The position numbers were made by a program, and so were the translations under genes. Below are positions 15,724 to 26,533 of a stretch of 64,000 bases of DNA, one piece after another. Each line of letters starts with the position of its first letter. Position 1 is the first letter of the stretch. This DNA comes from Tetrapyrgos nigripes. Lineage: Eukaryota; Basidiomycota; Agaricomycetes; Agaricales; Campanellaceae. The stretch spans positions 682,001 through 746,000 of the forward strand of contig JAACJM010000020.1 in the NCBI GenBank assembly GCA_013368315.1, given 5' to 3'. A model generated the notes under the pieces. That model ran no database searches. It saw nothing but the letters and a program-made list of their open reading frames with translations, and was not told the DNA's origin.

Positions 15724-16097
15724 CATGACCTCAGTAGCTTTTGCCTAAAACATAGTTGCTTTGCGCAATCTAACCACGTATCTGTACTGTAGCTTGCTAG
15801 TTCTTCACAAATCATATCGACTATCGAGATTGATAACAAAGCAGCGCTGCCTTGCCCACAACGTTTACAGGTTAGCAGAGAGAATGGTAATACAAGGAAA
15901 ATAGTTGAATGTGTAGATGTACAAAGATGAGACAGGAATAATGGAAAGTGGGATAGCAATGTGGTTTGGTTTTAATCTGTAGAGATCGACATGAAAGTCC
16001 TTATATCGGCATATAAGAAGTGTGGAAAGTAGTGCATGTCTCATGAAAACTTATCGATGTCCATTGAATTACCTGTTTACCACCCAACCAAATCTCT
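15724..16097. other. convergent 3' flanks of LYS4 and the dioxygenase gene
   Basis: No gene is seen. The 374 bases between the two stop codons are AT-richer than the flanking exons and presumably hold both 3' UTRs. Confidence 0.5.
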
Positions 16098-18044
16098 TCA
16101 GAGGTAGGCGCTCCACACACTCCTCGTCTTCTCCTCTCCTTCTGAAATCCTGAGATCAGGGTTGTGTGCAAATTTCTCCCTCAAGACAGCGAGTTTAGAT
16201 TGAAATTCGTCCATTCCAATGTATGCACCGCACATACGACGTTTACCGTCGAAAGCTGAGCGACCGTGAAGAACACGGTGGTTGTTGATTACTAGATAGC
16301 AAAGAAATTAGTATGAAAGATCATTTCGGTATGAAGAAACCAATAAGAACAGAAAGATACGCACTGACAGCTGTACCAGGTTTCAACTGAACCCAATACT
16401 CTGAATCAGGACTCGTAAGACACGAGTGCCATGTTCGGATGGCGTTATACCTGTTGACATGATTGCCATTGGTGACAGTCCCAGTTGATATCAAGACACT
16501 CACCAATCCTCCACCAAATTACCCGGTAAATGCCTCATAACACTTCTATCATCATTATTCCACCTAACCTGACTCAACTGTCCTGTAACAGAGTCATGTC
16601 GTAGAAGAGGATATCCCGTCGACGGACTGGGTCTGTACAGGGAGTCGTGCTCCCCAGCTGCGTGTGCTGGTACAGAGACTTTTGATAAGATATCGTACAT
16701 TTCAGGATGGAGCTCTTTGACGATGGAGGCTACATAGAAACCGTCGACTAGGAGGGTTGCGCCTCCAGAACCATCTGTATGGGAGAGAAGGTGGAAAAGT
16801 TGGAGGCCGCAGGGATCGGTCTGGTGAGGAAGTAAGAAAATGGTTATTAAAGGGACTGGAGTGGAAGATATGAGGATAAACATACGAAGTAAGTGTTATC
16901 GGTGTGTGCGCCGAGGGCTAATGTCGTATATGCCGTGTCGCCTTTTGATAAGTCTGAGGTAAATTCCCAAAATTTGCCGTCTAGAACGGATGGCGCCCTC
17001 TAAGTTTCTTTCTGGAAAACAAGAAATGAGTTCAAGCTTACATTGCGTTTCACGGATGAAACCTATGCGCTCAGCGAGCTTCTCAGTCGCTTCTGGAGTC
17101 GGAGGAACACCCTCAACAAACGAGAAGCCGAATTTGTCCTGTTTCGCAGCAGCTTCAGTAAACGGTGGTACAGTCATATTCGAAACAGCATACAATTTTT
17201 TGCAGACACTTGTGCAGCCCATGACCTTCGTTTGCCATAAATTCCTCATAGCTGACAGTCGGCGGCGATTGCTCAATTTTGGAACCCCAAAGTATTTTTC
17301 TGAAGCAATATGAGCATATTTCATGGATCACTTGATAGGTGTACTTGCTCCGTCTCTGGTTTTTGTAAAGGAGGATCGTAAGAGCTATGCCTAAGCCATG
17401 ACCATGGGTAGAACGAGACGTGTGGTATTGATACAGATGGCCCTGTTCCAATATCATTCTTCTGGTACTTTTGAAGAACTTGAAGTTTCCTTACATGTCA
17501 CCTGTAGCCCATCTACTTTTGATTCGACATGTAAAGGCTGTAGGTCCGGAGGGATCTAGAGTTAAATCCAGAACATGTATCGAGGATTAGCCGAGGTTCC
17601 GGCAGCTTGGACGGAACAGACAAACGCACCTGAAAGGTATTCACCAGCCGTTGTTTAGTGATAGGATGGAAACATTGTGAACACCGACAGTGGTCTCGTA
17701 GCCATATATGATGACTAGCAACCATGAGATAAGTTGTTATAGACAGTTCAGCAGTTATGCAGAAGAATAACGCACAAACGAGACCATGTTCGCGTATCCC
17801 ATCCTACAGCAACCCTCTTATCATCCATACTTGCTATAGGGAGGTCATCTGTGAGTACTTCCGTCGATACTGATATAGTCGGATGCGAATCCCGAGTTTT
17901 TGGTGGGGTTCGAGGGCGAAGTACAGCTGCTGATGTTGCTGCTCGAGAAAACTGAGGTTGAAGACTGCGAGTTGGGCCCGAAGACTAGTGATAACGAAAG
18001 ACACTGAGAACAGAGGCTGAAAACTTGGAGACAAAGGATCTCAT
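16098..18044 (-). CDS. trimethyllysine dioxygenase (carnitine synthesis)
   Basis: Fe(II)/2-oxoglutarate oxygenase of the TauD/BBOX family, the first step of carnitine biosynthesis. Exons assemble to an N-terminal Cys-rich domain (SRFHHIWLRDHCRCSQCFHP, zinc-binding in relatives), then KILWGSKIEQSPPTVSYEEFM, EAAAKQDKFGFSFVEGVPPTPEATEKLAERIGFIRETQ, FTSDLSKGDTAYTTLALGAHTDNTYF with the HxD iron ligands, TDPCGLQLFHLLSH, and NNHRVLHGRSAFDGKRRMCGAYIG with the distal His. GRSAFDGKRRMCGAYI and the 'DTAYTTLALG' segment favour trimethyllysine over gamma-butyrobetaine hydroxylase. The stop is at 16098-16100. The N-terminus is uncertain: an ATG at 18044 (MRSF) followed by an atypical intron gives a presequence-like SLQPQFSRAATSAAVLRP, while the next in-frame ATG is in SMDDKRVAVGW near 17.82 kb. 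Confidence 0.85.
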
Positions 18045-18343
18045 ACAGAAAAAGACCGCTGTAAGCATCTTGAGGTCACCGAGGGAAGTCGGGAATGGTC
18101 AGCAGCATGCTTGACGACATAGGACCTGAGCATGGCTAGTTGTAGTGGTGATGGATAAGGTCAAAGTGACCAAAATCTTTCCGTCTGCTCGATATTGCAC
18201 GTGGTTCAACCTGTTAGATCCATTACATCGTCCACTCGGTGAATATATAGAGTAACTAGTTAGGAATGTACAGAAAGTATCTCAAAGCGAACACCGTCCT
18301 CATCTACTAAAACAACGTATGAACTGTCGACAAAGACACCGCA

Positions 18344-19030
18344 CTACGACATTACCAATATCCATACACCGCCCACCACACACACCAGAACACTCGAAAC
18401 CAAACCCATCAGAGGATTCTTGGAGACCAGAGAAGATGCTGAGGAACTGGATCCTGCTGAAGTTGTTGGGCCATAGATAGACAACCATTCGCTGTAATCC
18501 ATAATGGATCCTGTAGCAGGTGCAGTGGACAGAACCGTCTGCGGGAAGGTCGGAGTAAATGTAGCTTGAACCACTTCTTTCGAGCCGTCAATAATGGTGC
18601 TGATAGGAATGGGAAGAAAGAAGAAAAATATTGGTTAGACTGAGCCAAAAACTGAAAATTGTGCCACGTACGTATACTTGAACGGTATGGGGGCATGAGG
18701 TGTACCAGTAGTTGCATCAGGTTGACCGACAGGACCTCGATCAGGTGTGGTCGCAGCAGTAGTCAGAGTTGACCTATCATGAAATGAGTACCAGCCTTGA
18801 ACACGAGACTTTTGGAATCTTTACAGAGTCGATGTCGTCGGCAGACCAAGAGCATCTGTTGTAACGGCAATGACGATGGATTCGCCAGCTCTGTCGGGTA
18901 GAATTGGCCGTGAGCGCTGAAGAGACCGAAAAAAAAAGAGAAGAAAGACCTACGCATCGGTGGTCGTTTGGGTTTGGGCGTTGACAAGAGAGGCCCACAG
19001 ATAAAAGAAGACGACGATGAGGAAACGCAT
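18344..19030 (-). CDS. small secreted/anchored protein with C-terminal membrane segment
   Basis: Four exons. MRFLIVVFFYLWASLVNAQT is a textbook signal peptide. The mature part has RAGESIVIAVTTDALGLPTTSTL, then a Thr/Pro-rich stretch ending HAPIPFKYT, then the exon with VQATFTPTFPQT, IMDYSEWLSIYG, a Ser-rich linker and a final hydrophobic segment MGLVSSVLVCVVGGVWILV next to the stop. That end could be a membrane anchor or a GPI signal. The pattern (VTTDA..., FTPTFP, I.DYSEWLS) recurs in small extracellular proteins of agarics; I know no function. The gene is divergent from the MMTAG2-like gene, with 85 bp between the start codons. Confidence 0.75.
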
Positions 19031-19115
19031 TGCTGGACCCGACGTCGACCGTCGTGGGGCTGAACTGGAATAGGATACTAATAGTCACGTTCTTGTGACA
19101 TTTTGACTCTCAGCC

Positions 19116-19811
19116 ATGTTTGAACCTGTGAGAGGTGAGTTTCCCTTGCCATTCCAATCCATACCAGTCTAAAGCATCCTTCCTAGGCGGAACTCGAGGT
19201 GGACAGGCCGAATTCAAGTGGTCCGATGTGTCTGCAGATAAGGACAGAGAGGTGTGCTGTGCTATTTGACTACTTGCGCTCAATTACTAACTCGTGCTTA
19301 GAACTACCTAGGACACAGTATCAATGCGCCGACAGGACGATGGCAAAAGAACAAGGATGTTCATTGGTACAACCGAGACCAGACGGATACAGATTTGGAA
19401 AGGCGGGAGGAGATTCGGAAAATAAAGGAAGCTGAAGCAGATGCACTCGCTGTTGCTCTGGGATTTGCTCCAGAACCCAAAAAAGGGGAGACGTCTGCAT
19501 CAAAGGGTGAAGAAGGGACCGACCCTCAACGCGCGATAGAAAAAGAGGAGAAACGACGGCGGAAGGAGGAGAAGAAGGCACGTAAAGAGGAGAAGAGAGC
19601 GAAGAAGGAGCAACGGCGATTGGAGCGAAGTGAAAGATATGCAGTGGAGGATTCAGACTATCGCAAAGACCGACACCGTAGCCGGTCGAGGTCGCCAATA
19701 CCTCGACGTCGAGAAACACGTCCAGTGGAACGTTCAGGATACGATTCGGACGAGCGCGAAAGGGAAAGAGAACGCGACCGAAGGCGTTGGGATACGAATG
19801 CTCGTAGATAG
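19116..19811 (+). CDS. MMTAG2-like (multiple myeloma tumor-associated protein 2) protein
   Basis: Three exons. ATG 19116 begins MFEPVRG; the second exon continues GTRGGQAEFKWSDVSADKDRE and the third NYLGHSINAPTGRWQKNKDVHWYNRD. This ~60-residue N-terminal block (RGGTRGG.. F.W.DV..DK.RENYLG.S..AP.GRWQ..KD..WY) is the hallmark of the MMTAG2/C1orf35 family. The rest is a Lys/Glu/Arg coiled-coil-like tail (EKRRRKEEKKARKEEKRAKKEQRRLE) and an RS-like segment (RHRSRSRSPIPRRR). RS and K/E tails suggest a nuclear, spliceosome-associated protein, but its precise role is not known. Family assignment is firm. Confidence 0.88.
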
Positions 19812-20062
19812 ATAAAATGTACGTGGATTCCGATTAAGCATGTTTCATCTCTTCTTGGACTTGGACTAATGTCCACTGCCGTCTAATTCTCGCTGTCTCC
19901 GCTGCTCATAACCAATATAACAGGGGTAGTCTATCTTGTAGTGTCTGCGAAGTCTTCGCGCAATTTCCGGTTTATGGACGGTTCCTGCATTCTTTGGTTG
20001 TGACTGACTCTACCATACTTCACCCCTGCCCTCTCTCTGTGACTCAACTTCCCCAAGCCTAT

Positions 20063-20444
20063 CTATTGGCTCGGCCTCAGAGTCTGCTTCTCTCGATCCA
20101 GCTTCAACTCGTCATTCTTTCGAACCGCTGCCTCGACCTTCTCCGTCTCAATATCGACATGGACGCAATAATTTAGCTTGAAGCCAGCACCATCCATCTG
20201 TAGACGAGTTTCACGGCTCATTGACCCGATGGGCAGAGTCAGAAACTGTGGTTCCTTTTTCGCGTAACGCGACGCCGCAACTGTGTAGTTTCTTCTGAGA
20301 GTCACCGTGGCAGTCACAAGCAGAGTGCGATTAGCTACATCAATCTCCTGCTGACAACGGACTAAGTCAAGACTTTAGATACTTGTCTTTGTATTTGAGA
20401 ACTGACTGCAAGCTCCAGTTGGAAGTAGAGTAAGGGAGGTTCAT
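20063..20444 (-). CDS. uncharacterised small protein
   Basis: A likely two-exon gene. ATG at 20444 gives MNLPYSTSNWSLQS; an intron (near 20.34-20.40 kb) leads to QEIDVANRTLLVTATVTLRRN, YTVAASRYAKKEPQFLTLPI, GSMSRETRLQMDGAGFKLNY, CVHVDIETEKVEAAVRKN and a stop at 20063. About 107 residues. The alternating hydrophobic/polar pattern suggests a beta-rich fold. I recognise no family. Another minus-strand open stretch at 19866-19992 (HKPEIARRLRRHYKIDYPCY...) also looks protein-like but could not be joined because of an intervening TAG. Donor and start are tentative. Confidence 0.4.
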
Positions 20445-20565
20445 GCAGGGCGGCAGGCAAATACCCTCACGTGGAAATTTCGAATTTCTTCTAGAACCGT
20501 GTCGCGGCAGCTCGACTTTGCTCGAACCGCCATCATCCGGTTATATCTGCTCGTCACCGCTAACG

Positions 20566-21387
20566 ATGGCAAGCCTTGCTCAGTCGTCCTTCATCTCTCA
20601 TCCCTGGTTCAACCAACCAACCATGAAACGCAAACAGTCATCCTCTCCAGAAGAGTCTTCAGACGACGGTCGAAATATCGACCTCAGTAAGCCCCCATCC
20701 GAACAACGCGCTAAACGTCGCAAAGTTAGCGCTCTTGAGCGTGGTCTCTCTCACCTCACCCTAAACCGTGCTCATCATCCAATCTCTCCCATTGCCGGCC
20801 CTTCCAATGTCCGTGGTTTTCCCCCAGCTGATGATGCAATGGACATAGAGCCTGACTCTATACCACCCCCTCTTATACCCCCTTCAGATCCTATCCTAAT
20901 CCCTTCCTCTTCCTCTTCCATTCACATCCAACCTTCTTCCATCGAAGAACCTGACTCTCCTCCTACACGCGAACTCAAAATGAAGGGCACCTCTTGGTAC
21001 GAACCAGAACCTGATCGTGAGCCCTCTCCATCTCTTCCTGCTCGCGTTCCTTACAGTTCTGACCAAGGACGACCACGACGACCTACAGGTATCGTTGTGA
21101 CAGACCTAGACTCTTCAGACGACGAAGATTTCCCTGAATCCGAGCAGCCTATACAGGTTTCGCCTGCTCTTCTAGAACGAATTAGGCAGAAGGAACTGCT
21201 GCAGCAGCATCCTGTGACACTTTCTCTGTCCAGCTCGGCACTTGTGCTATACCGGCCTTTAGCTATCCCGTCAGCTGCATCTGAGGAGTCTTTAGAACCA
21301 ACTATCGCCGAAGTGTTGGAGGATGAAGGATTACCCGTGGTACAGGTGGAGGATGACGAAAATAAGATGGACATAGAGCCCATATGA
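20566..21387 (+). CDS. disordered acidic/Ser-Pro-rich protein, probably nuclear
   Basis: A single open frame of 273 codons from ATG 20566 (MASLAQSSFISHPWFNQPTM). The frame stays open 41 codons further upstream, but the ATG at 20443 lies opposite the neighbouring gene start and is less likely. It contains a nuclear-localisation-like QRAKRRKVS, runs of Ser and Pro (PPPLIPPSDPILIPSSSSSI), an acidic patch VTDLDSSDDEDFPE, a short helical-looking PALLERIRQKELLQQ, and two MDIEP repeats, one of them at the C-terminus. No domain is recognised. Codon use matches its neighbours, so I take it as a real gene of unknown function. Confidence 0.6.
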   Translation: MASLAQSSFISHPWFNQPTMKRKQSSSPEESSDDGRNIDLSKPPSEQRAKRRKVSALERGLSHLTLNRAHHPISPIAGPSNVRGFPPADDAMDIEPDSIPPPLIPPSDPILIPSSSSSIHIQPSSIEEPDSPPTRELKMKGTSWYEPEPDREPSPSLPARVPYSSDQGRPRRPTGIVVTDLDSSDDEDFPESEQPIQVSPALLERIRQKELLQQHPVTLSLSSSALVLYRPLAIPSAASEESLEPTIAEVLEDEGLPVVQVEDDENKMDIEPI

Positions 21388-21663
21388 GGGGAGGTCTGCT
21401 AATTATATATCCAGTAGCCAGTTTGGTTCATGCCATGTATCACCACAACCAAAATGGAGCACGCATTCAAGCACGCATTGCTTTGCTCAATATTTATCCA
21501 TGTCACCTTCGCAAATGCGAAGAGTCTTCTACAGTTACAGTGAGCAGACATATTTCGTATATCCAAGTGATACAATGAAAGGTCTACGTAGAATACACAC
21601 GCACGTTTACTTCGACTATTACCTGGACCATACATCTATCATATGTAGGAGGAATAAAAAACA

Positions 21664-23773
21664 TTATGCTCCAGCTTTCCAGTATGCAATGTCTCCGTCG
21701 ACCACTATGAGAAAATGTAAACCTCAACTCGTGTATAAAAACGCCAATCAACGTACTTTCATAAGGCTTGCCCTGTTGCCTAAGTTTACCAGCAGCCTTG
21801 ACTGCAGGTTCACTTCCATGTTCCTTCAAGTCATCGTAAGACATGATTTCACCACAGACGAACTTGTTCTCAAAGTCGGAGCTGTTCGGAAGCATTGCGA
21901 TCAGACTTTTAAACCGTTGATAGATAGATCAAAAGGGACGCACTGAATGACACCTGCAGCCTGAGGTGCCTTGGTTCCTTTCCGAATAGTCCATGCTCGG
22001 ACTTCGTCAGGACCGCAGGTGAAGTAACGAATGAGCTGTCAGCATAAGCATAATGTCAATGTCAACGTCTCGCAAAACAGGAGCAGGGACAGAGATACGC
22101 ACCTCAAGACTTGCATAACCCGCATGTGTAATCTTGGGTAATGCGCTCTGTGCTCCAACCTTCTTTTGTTCCTCTTCCTTCTCATCAGGTTCCATTGGAG
22201 CCAGTCGCTCTTCCAATGCAACAGAGAAAGGGATGAGAGGATCACCGGGATTGTTTGAGTCGATCCATGCTTTGATTTTTGGGAGCCTGGATGTTTGCAG
22301 TTAGTTTGGGCGTAATGAGAAGAGAGGTAGGATAGTGCCAACTTGCCATTTGTTCTTTTTTCGAATGTAGTCCTTCTCGCTGAGGTTGACGAGATAAGTG
22401 ACAGGCTTTGCAGTTAGGAGTTGAAGACCATTAACGACGTCGACCTAGATGAAGCAGGAAAATTTAGTATTGGTTGCATGAAACGAAATTGGGCTGAATG
22501 GTATCAGATAAAAACAAGTTCTCATTGGCATATTGGGGCGTTACTCCCGCCTCGACGAGCTGGGTTAATCGAACATATCGCTCTTTGTCATCTTGGAGAT
22601 TGAGGAAAAAGGATGATTGAAATTGCATTCACCTGCAGGAAAGTGAGGGTCAGTCATGAAGTCAACATTCTAGAATGAAATGCGCAAAAGGTGGACAGTA
22701 AAAAAGGTCAGTAAAGGAAAACATCTCATAGGCATACTGGGGCGTTACTCCCGCCTCGACGAGCTGGGTTATGTCGAGCGTATAGCTCTTTTTCATCTTC
22801 CGGTAGACTAAAGATGGTCATGAAAAGGAAACACGAAAACTCACCTCTTTGTTATTCCAATCGTGCTTGCGAACATCTTTTTGGTCTACAGTCAAAACCT
22901 TGTAGATTTTTTCTACTGTCGCCTGATCAACCGTCCAATCAATTTAAATGAGGAAGACCAAATTACTGCTCAGAATACTCACAATCTCTTCCTTTCTCGC
23001 CTTGTCCGCAAGGCTGTTACTACCCAAGCTCCTTCCAGTCTTTTTCAAATTATCGAGATGCTTCTCCACCCATTCGATATCTTTCAGCCGCAACTCCGTC
23101 TGAATGATATCCATGTCACGGCAAGGATCAACGTCTCCTTCAACGTGGATGACTTCGGCGTCATCGAATGCACGAACAACTTGGAAGATACCATCGACGG
23201 CTCGTACATGTGACAAGAATGCGTTTCCGAGACCAGCGCCAGTAGATGCACCCTGTAAAAAGTAGGTCAAGACATAGTAATGAAGACCAAATGACCACGC
23301 ACAGCAGTGAGGCCAGCAATGTCTATACAAGTCAGATGTGCTGGGATACGTGAAGCAGGCTTGTAAGTTTCGCATAGCCAATCAAAACGAGGGTCTGGGA
23401 CGGGAATACGTGCTTCCTGCGCGAATGTTTAACGACCAGTAGAGTGGATTGCCCTTTTCCGGCGCACCTCAGGGTTGATAGTTGCATATGGATAGTTGGC
23501 AGCTACACCAAGACCTACGAAGGAAAAAAGAACAGTAAGCACCCTGTCATCCAGGAAGCAAAAAATGCCACGCACTAGTGTTTGACAACGCATTGAAAAA
23601 CGACGATTTTCCTACGTTTGGAAGACCTGAAAAATCGGAAAGACGTCTTGAGCAGATGAGTCGGAAGAGTATCCTGATATATAAAACAGACCTACGATAC
23701 CGATCTTGAGGTTGTTACCAGGACGTCCAAGAAGAGTCTTCTTCTCCTGGCCAGCAGCTTTTTTTGGAGGCAT
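21664..23773 (-). CDS. OLA1: Obg-like ATPase / YchF-type P-loop NTPase
   Basis: Ribosome-associated YchF family ATPase. ATG at 23773 begins [20 protein letters not shown]. Motifs: the G1 loop [20 protein letters not shown] (split by an intron after GIVG), CIDIAGLTA plus [13 protein letters not shown] (G3), the YchF-specific [18 protein letters not shown] in place of a normal G4, and the C-terminal TGS part [60 protein letters not shown], with the TAA at 21664-21666. Introns are short except one of 400 nt (22445-22844), between HDWNNKE and [10 protein letters not shown], that contains a duplicated element. Assignment is secure. Confidence 0.93.
22520..22598. repeat. intronic element, copy 1 (in OLA1 intron)
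   Basis: This lies inside the 400-nt OLA1 intron. The core 22534-22567 (34 nt) is identical to 22738-22771; the flanking ~20 nt on each side are similar with several changes. The distance between copies is exactly 204 nt. No conserved open frame with splice sites fits it, so a structured or regulatory RNA element is more likely than an exon. Confidence 0.7.
22724..22802. repeat. intronic element, copy 2 (in OLA1 intron)
   Basis: Second copy of the ~78-nt element. Outside the 34-nt invariant core the two copies differ by substitutions and small gaps, and the remaining intron halves are far more diverged. The core has therefore changed least since duplication. Confidence 0.7.
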
Positions 23774-24121
23774 TGTGCGTTTTGCTGATAATACGGATGA
23801 AGTCGAAAAGGAAGATCGTAAAATTGGGTCAAGATGTCGATGACTGTGTCCACAAAATCGATGGAAGCTCGTGACCAACATCTTGCCCGAAAAAGAAAAA
23901 GTTGGGAAGAAAATTTCTCCGAGTCCCTCAACGTCAAGACAACGTGGGAGCTTTTGGTACGCGTCGCTAGTCATTTGTACGCGTATCTCTCAGAAACTTT
24001 TCATTATCATCGAGTCCTAATAACAGACCATGTTGTCTTTTACTCCGGTTGAGCTTGTACTATCCTCTGTACATCGACCTCCACGTCCTTGTCATATTCA
24101 CCTTCTCTTGCCTGCGGTTGA

Positions 24122-24664
24122 CTACCTCCCTCTTGTGAAGCTCGCCCTGTTAAAGCCTGAATATAAGTGTCCTTGTAGCGGTGTGAGCGACGTCAATGAT
24201 CCCAGTGATGGTTTTGCATGAGCTGGGTGCGTTAGGAACACAAGTGACTCCGTAAGAAATGCAGGATCTAATAAGTCGCCTGCAACGAAGGCCACTGGAA
24301 AAGTCTCCGGAGTAGAGCAAAACATTACATGTCCGAGTGCTCAAAATTCTGTTCCATCGTCAATATGAGCAATCTGAACTGCGATGAAGCACATACCAGG
24401 ACGAATATCGGTCGCTAATACGTTATAGGATATCCATCAGATATAAGTTTAAATCTATGGGCGCCATGGACAGCCAGGAAGAGAGAGCGCATTTACTTGA
24501 TCAGACACGACTATGGATAGACCTGCAAATGTTACTACAAGCTTATAGCAAACGCATGTCTCCAATGCTTGTGATGCCACTAAAGCGACATGTTTGGTAA
24601 GGATATCTTGTTCTTCTATTTCAGTTTGCAACTTGAGGAACGCGAGCTCGTGTCTAATAGACAT
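24122..24664 (-). pseudogene. decayed SAM methyltransferase, copy B
   Basis: Remnant of the same family as the genes at 1.3 and 62.7 kb. Recognisable pieces in order: HELAFLKLQTEIEEQDILTKHV (exon 1), a broken VYP exon with stops, no counterpart of the LDxGCx (SAM motif I) exon, a LISDGYPIT..ATDIRP exon interrupted by a one-base shift, and EF*ALGHVMFCSTPETFPVAF, where the usual Trp of EFWxLGH is a TGA stop. Similarity ends after LTPLQGH, so the last ~100 residues are gone. Loss of motif I, frameshifts, a nonsense codon and a 3' truncation together exclude a working enzyme. Confidence 0.85.
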
Positions 24665-25176
24665 GTTATAAGGTCGGTCAGCAGGAAGAGCTTTGATTGG
24701 ACAAGTCGATTCCCACTTCTGAAATATGTTTTATCGAGTGTAGAACTAGAGTGTAATGACAGAATCTGTCATGTGGAGAAAGGTTAAGAGAAAGAAGGCG
24801 CTCAACCGGCAGCTTGAGCTGGAAAATCCAGGCCTTATTGAACTCATGTGGGATGTAACTTATGGATCTATTTTTAATTCAGGTAAATACTCACTGCATC
24901 CCCTTTCTAGCTGCCTCTGCGTCCTGCTTCTTGCCAGCAAAGCATGCTGCAGTTGCGCTGTGAGAGACGTAACGGTAAAGCCGCTGGACGTCAAATTTAG
25001 AATAGCGGCATGGTGGCTTGATGGTAACCCTAGGAGGTCAGGACAAACAAACTGTTTCAGCAGTACTACTACTTGAACGTCCGCTGCGGGCAAGCTGCGG
25101 GAGAGGCGGTCAGGAGCGAAGGTGAGTACGCGAATACCTATTAGAACTGGCATACTCATCGAGAAGACTGTAGAAA

Positions 25177-26422
25177 ATGAACCGCGATGCCGACATCCCC
25201 ATGAACTTGCATTCCTTTTGCCATGTCTTTCTCCCTCCGCTGCTGGGTTATTACGTGCTGGCATTACTTGTCTGTATTCCGGACACTCTCAGAACTCGCC
25301 TTGCGGTACTAGGACCCGTGCTTTACGTGGCATTCCGGGCAGCGGTGACGCTGGATATTTCTAGAGGTAGAGAGAATCTCATGTTTTTGAATCAAGGTTT
25401 GGTGGTGAGTATTTTCTGCCTTGGGATTTGCTGTCTTGTACTCATTCGTTCATATCATAATTCGCTTCACAAAGCTGACGATGCTCACACTGGGCATGCG
25501 CTGTACTGTTTGGGCATTCGCAAGGGAACCTTATCGAAGACTACACGATTCTGCATCAAAGGATAAGTCCTGCGAAAGGAGATCTTCAGTCTTCCTTGAT
25601 GCCCTCAATCTGTGTTTCAACACTCGTGGTCTCGGATGGAACTGGTCGCAAGACCTTTTCGTATTCCCTGAAAACAGGCCTGTACGTTCAGTACAGGCGT
25701 TCACAACCCATGTCGCGGCCTCGGCCATTTTACATTTCATCCTCTTGGATTTCCTTCATTATCGTGTGCAGGCTTTCTCTCCAGGAACATTTGGACTCTA
25801 CAATGGTACCATTTTCGATCCGGAACTTCCCACTCTACGGCGATTTGTGCATGCAGCTCACATAAGTTGGTATTCGGGTGTGGTCATCTACTCTTCCATG
25901 CAAGCTGTATATGATCTCTGCACCGTAGTCGGAATCCTCATTCTACGTCAGAGTCCGCAGGATTGGCCTCCGTTCTTTTGGCAACCCTGGAAATCATCAT
26001 CGTTGTCAGCCTTTTGGAAAAGGTGGCATCAAACGTTTCGAGAATTTTTTGTTGGCTTGGGGGGCTACCCAATGTGGCTGTTGTTTGGACGCGTAGGAGG
26101 TGTCTTGGGCACATTCACGGTCTCTGGCATCCTCCATCTTGTGGGCCTATGGGGTATGGGGAGGGGTATCAATATGTGGGACGTTTTCGGTATGGTTGGA
26201 TTTTTTGTAATGATGGGCTTTGGCATTTTGCTGGAAGGTCTTTACAAGCGAATAACCGGCAAAAGAGTGGCAGGCTGGTTGGGTAGAATATGGACTCTCA
26301 TTTGGCTTGAAGTGTGGGCGACGTTTTTGGTTGATGCTTGGGCTAGGAGGGGTTTGATTTCAAGCCAATTCTTCCCAGACCCGTATCGTCCAGCTTACTT
26401 GGTTTTCGGCCCTCTTGCTTAG
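25177..26422 (+). CDS. wax-synthase-like membrane-bound acyltransferase
   Basis: Two exons with an intron 25405-25474; ATG 25177 has a good context (aaaATG). The protein (about 390 residues) is very hydrophobic with roughly eight membrane segments, starting with HVFLPPLLGYYVLALLVCI. It carries the wax-synthase domain motif SLSAFWKRWHQTFREFFVGL and, ~35 residues later, the conserved His in FTVSGILHLVGLW. In the family these form the acyl-CoA alcohol acyltransferase active site. Fungal members acetylate or acylate terpenoids and other small alcohols. The dead methyltransferase just upstream hints at an old metabolic neighbourhood, but no synthase gene is present, so the substrate is unknown. 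Confidence 0.85.
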
Positions 26423-26533
26423 ATATTAGAATTCCTACGTTATCATCGACAGTATAGTATGTATCGAATATAGAATAATACGTAGTCGTCCTCATCCTAT
26501 ATATAACAGTTGAGTCAAGGCAGAAGTCGTCCT

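Noticed and set aside
22421..22603. The duplicated OLA1 intron segments as mutually exclusive exons
   Set aside because: A frame with [13 protein letters not shown] is shared by both copies, but no acceptor/donor pair gives an in-frame exon without stops, and the OLA1 family has no such insert.
23834..24052. Plus-strand ORF upstream of OLA1
   Set aside because: Lies opposite the OLA1 5' region, has no domain, and its composition fits a shadow frame.
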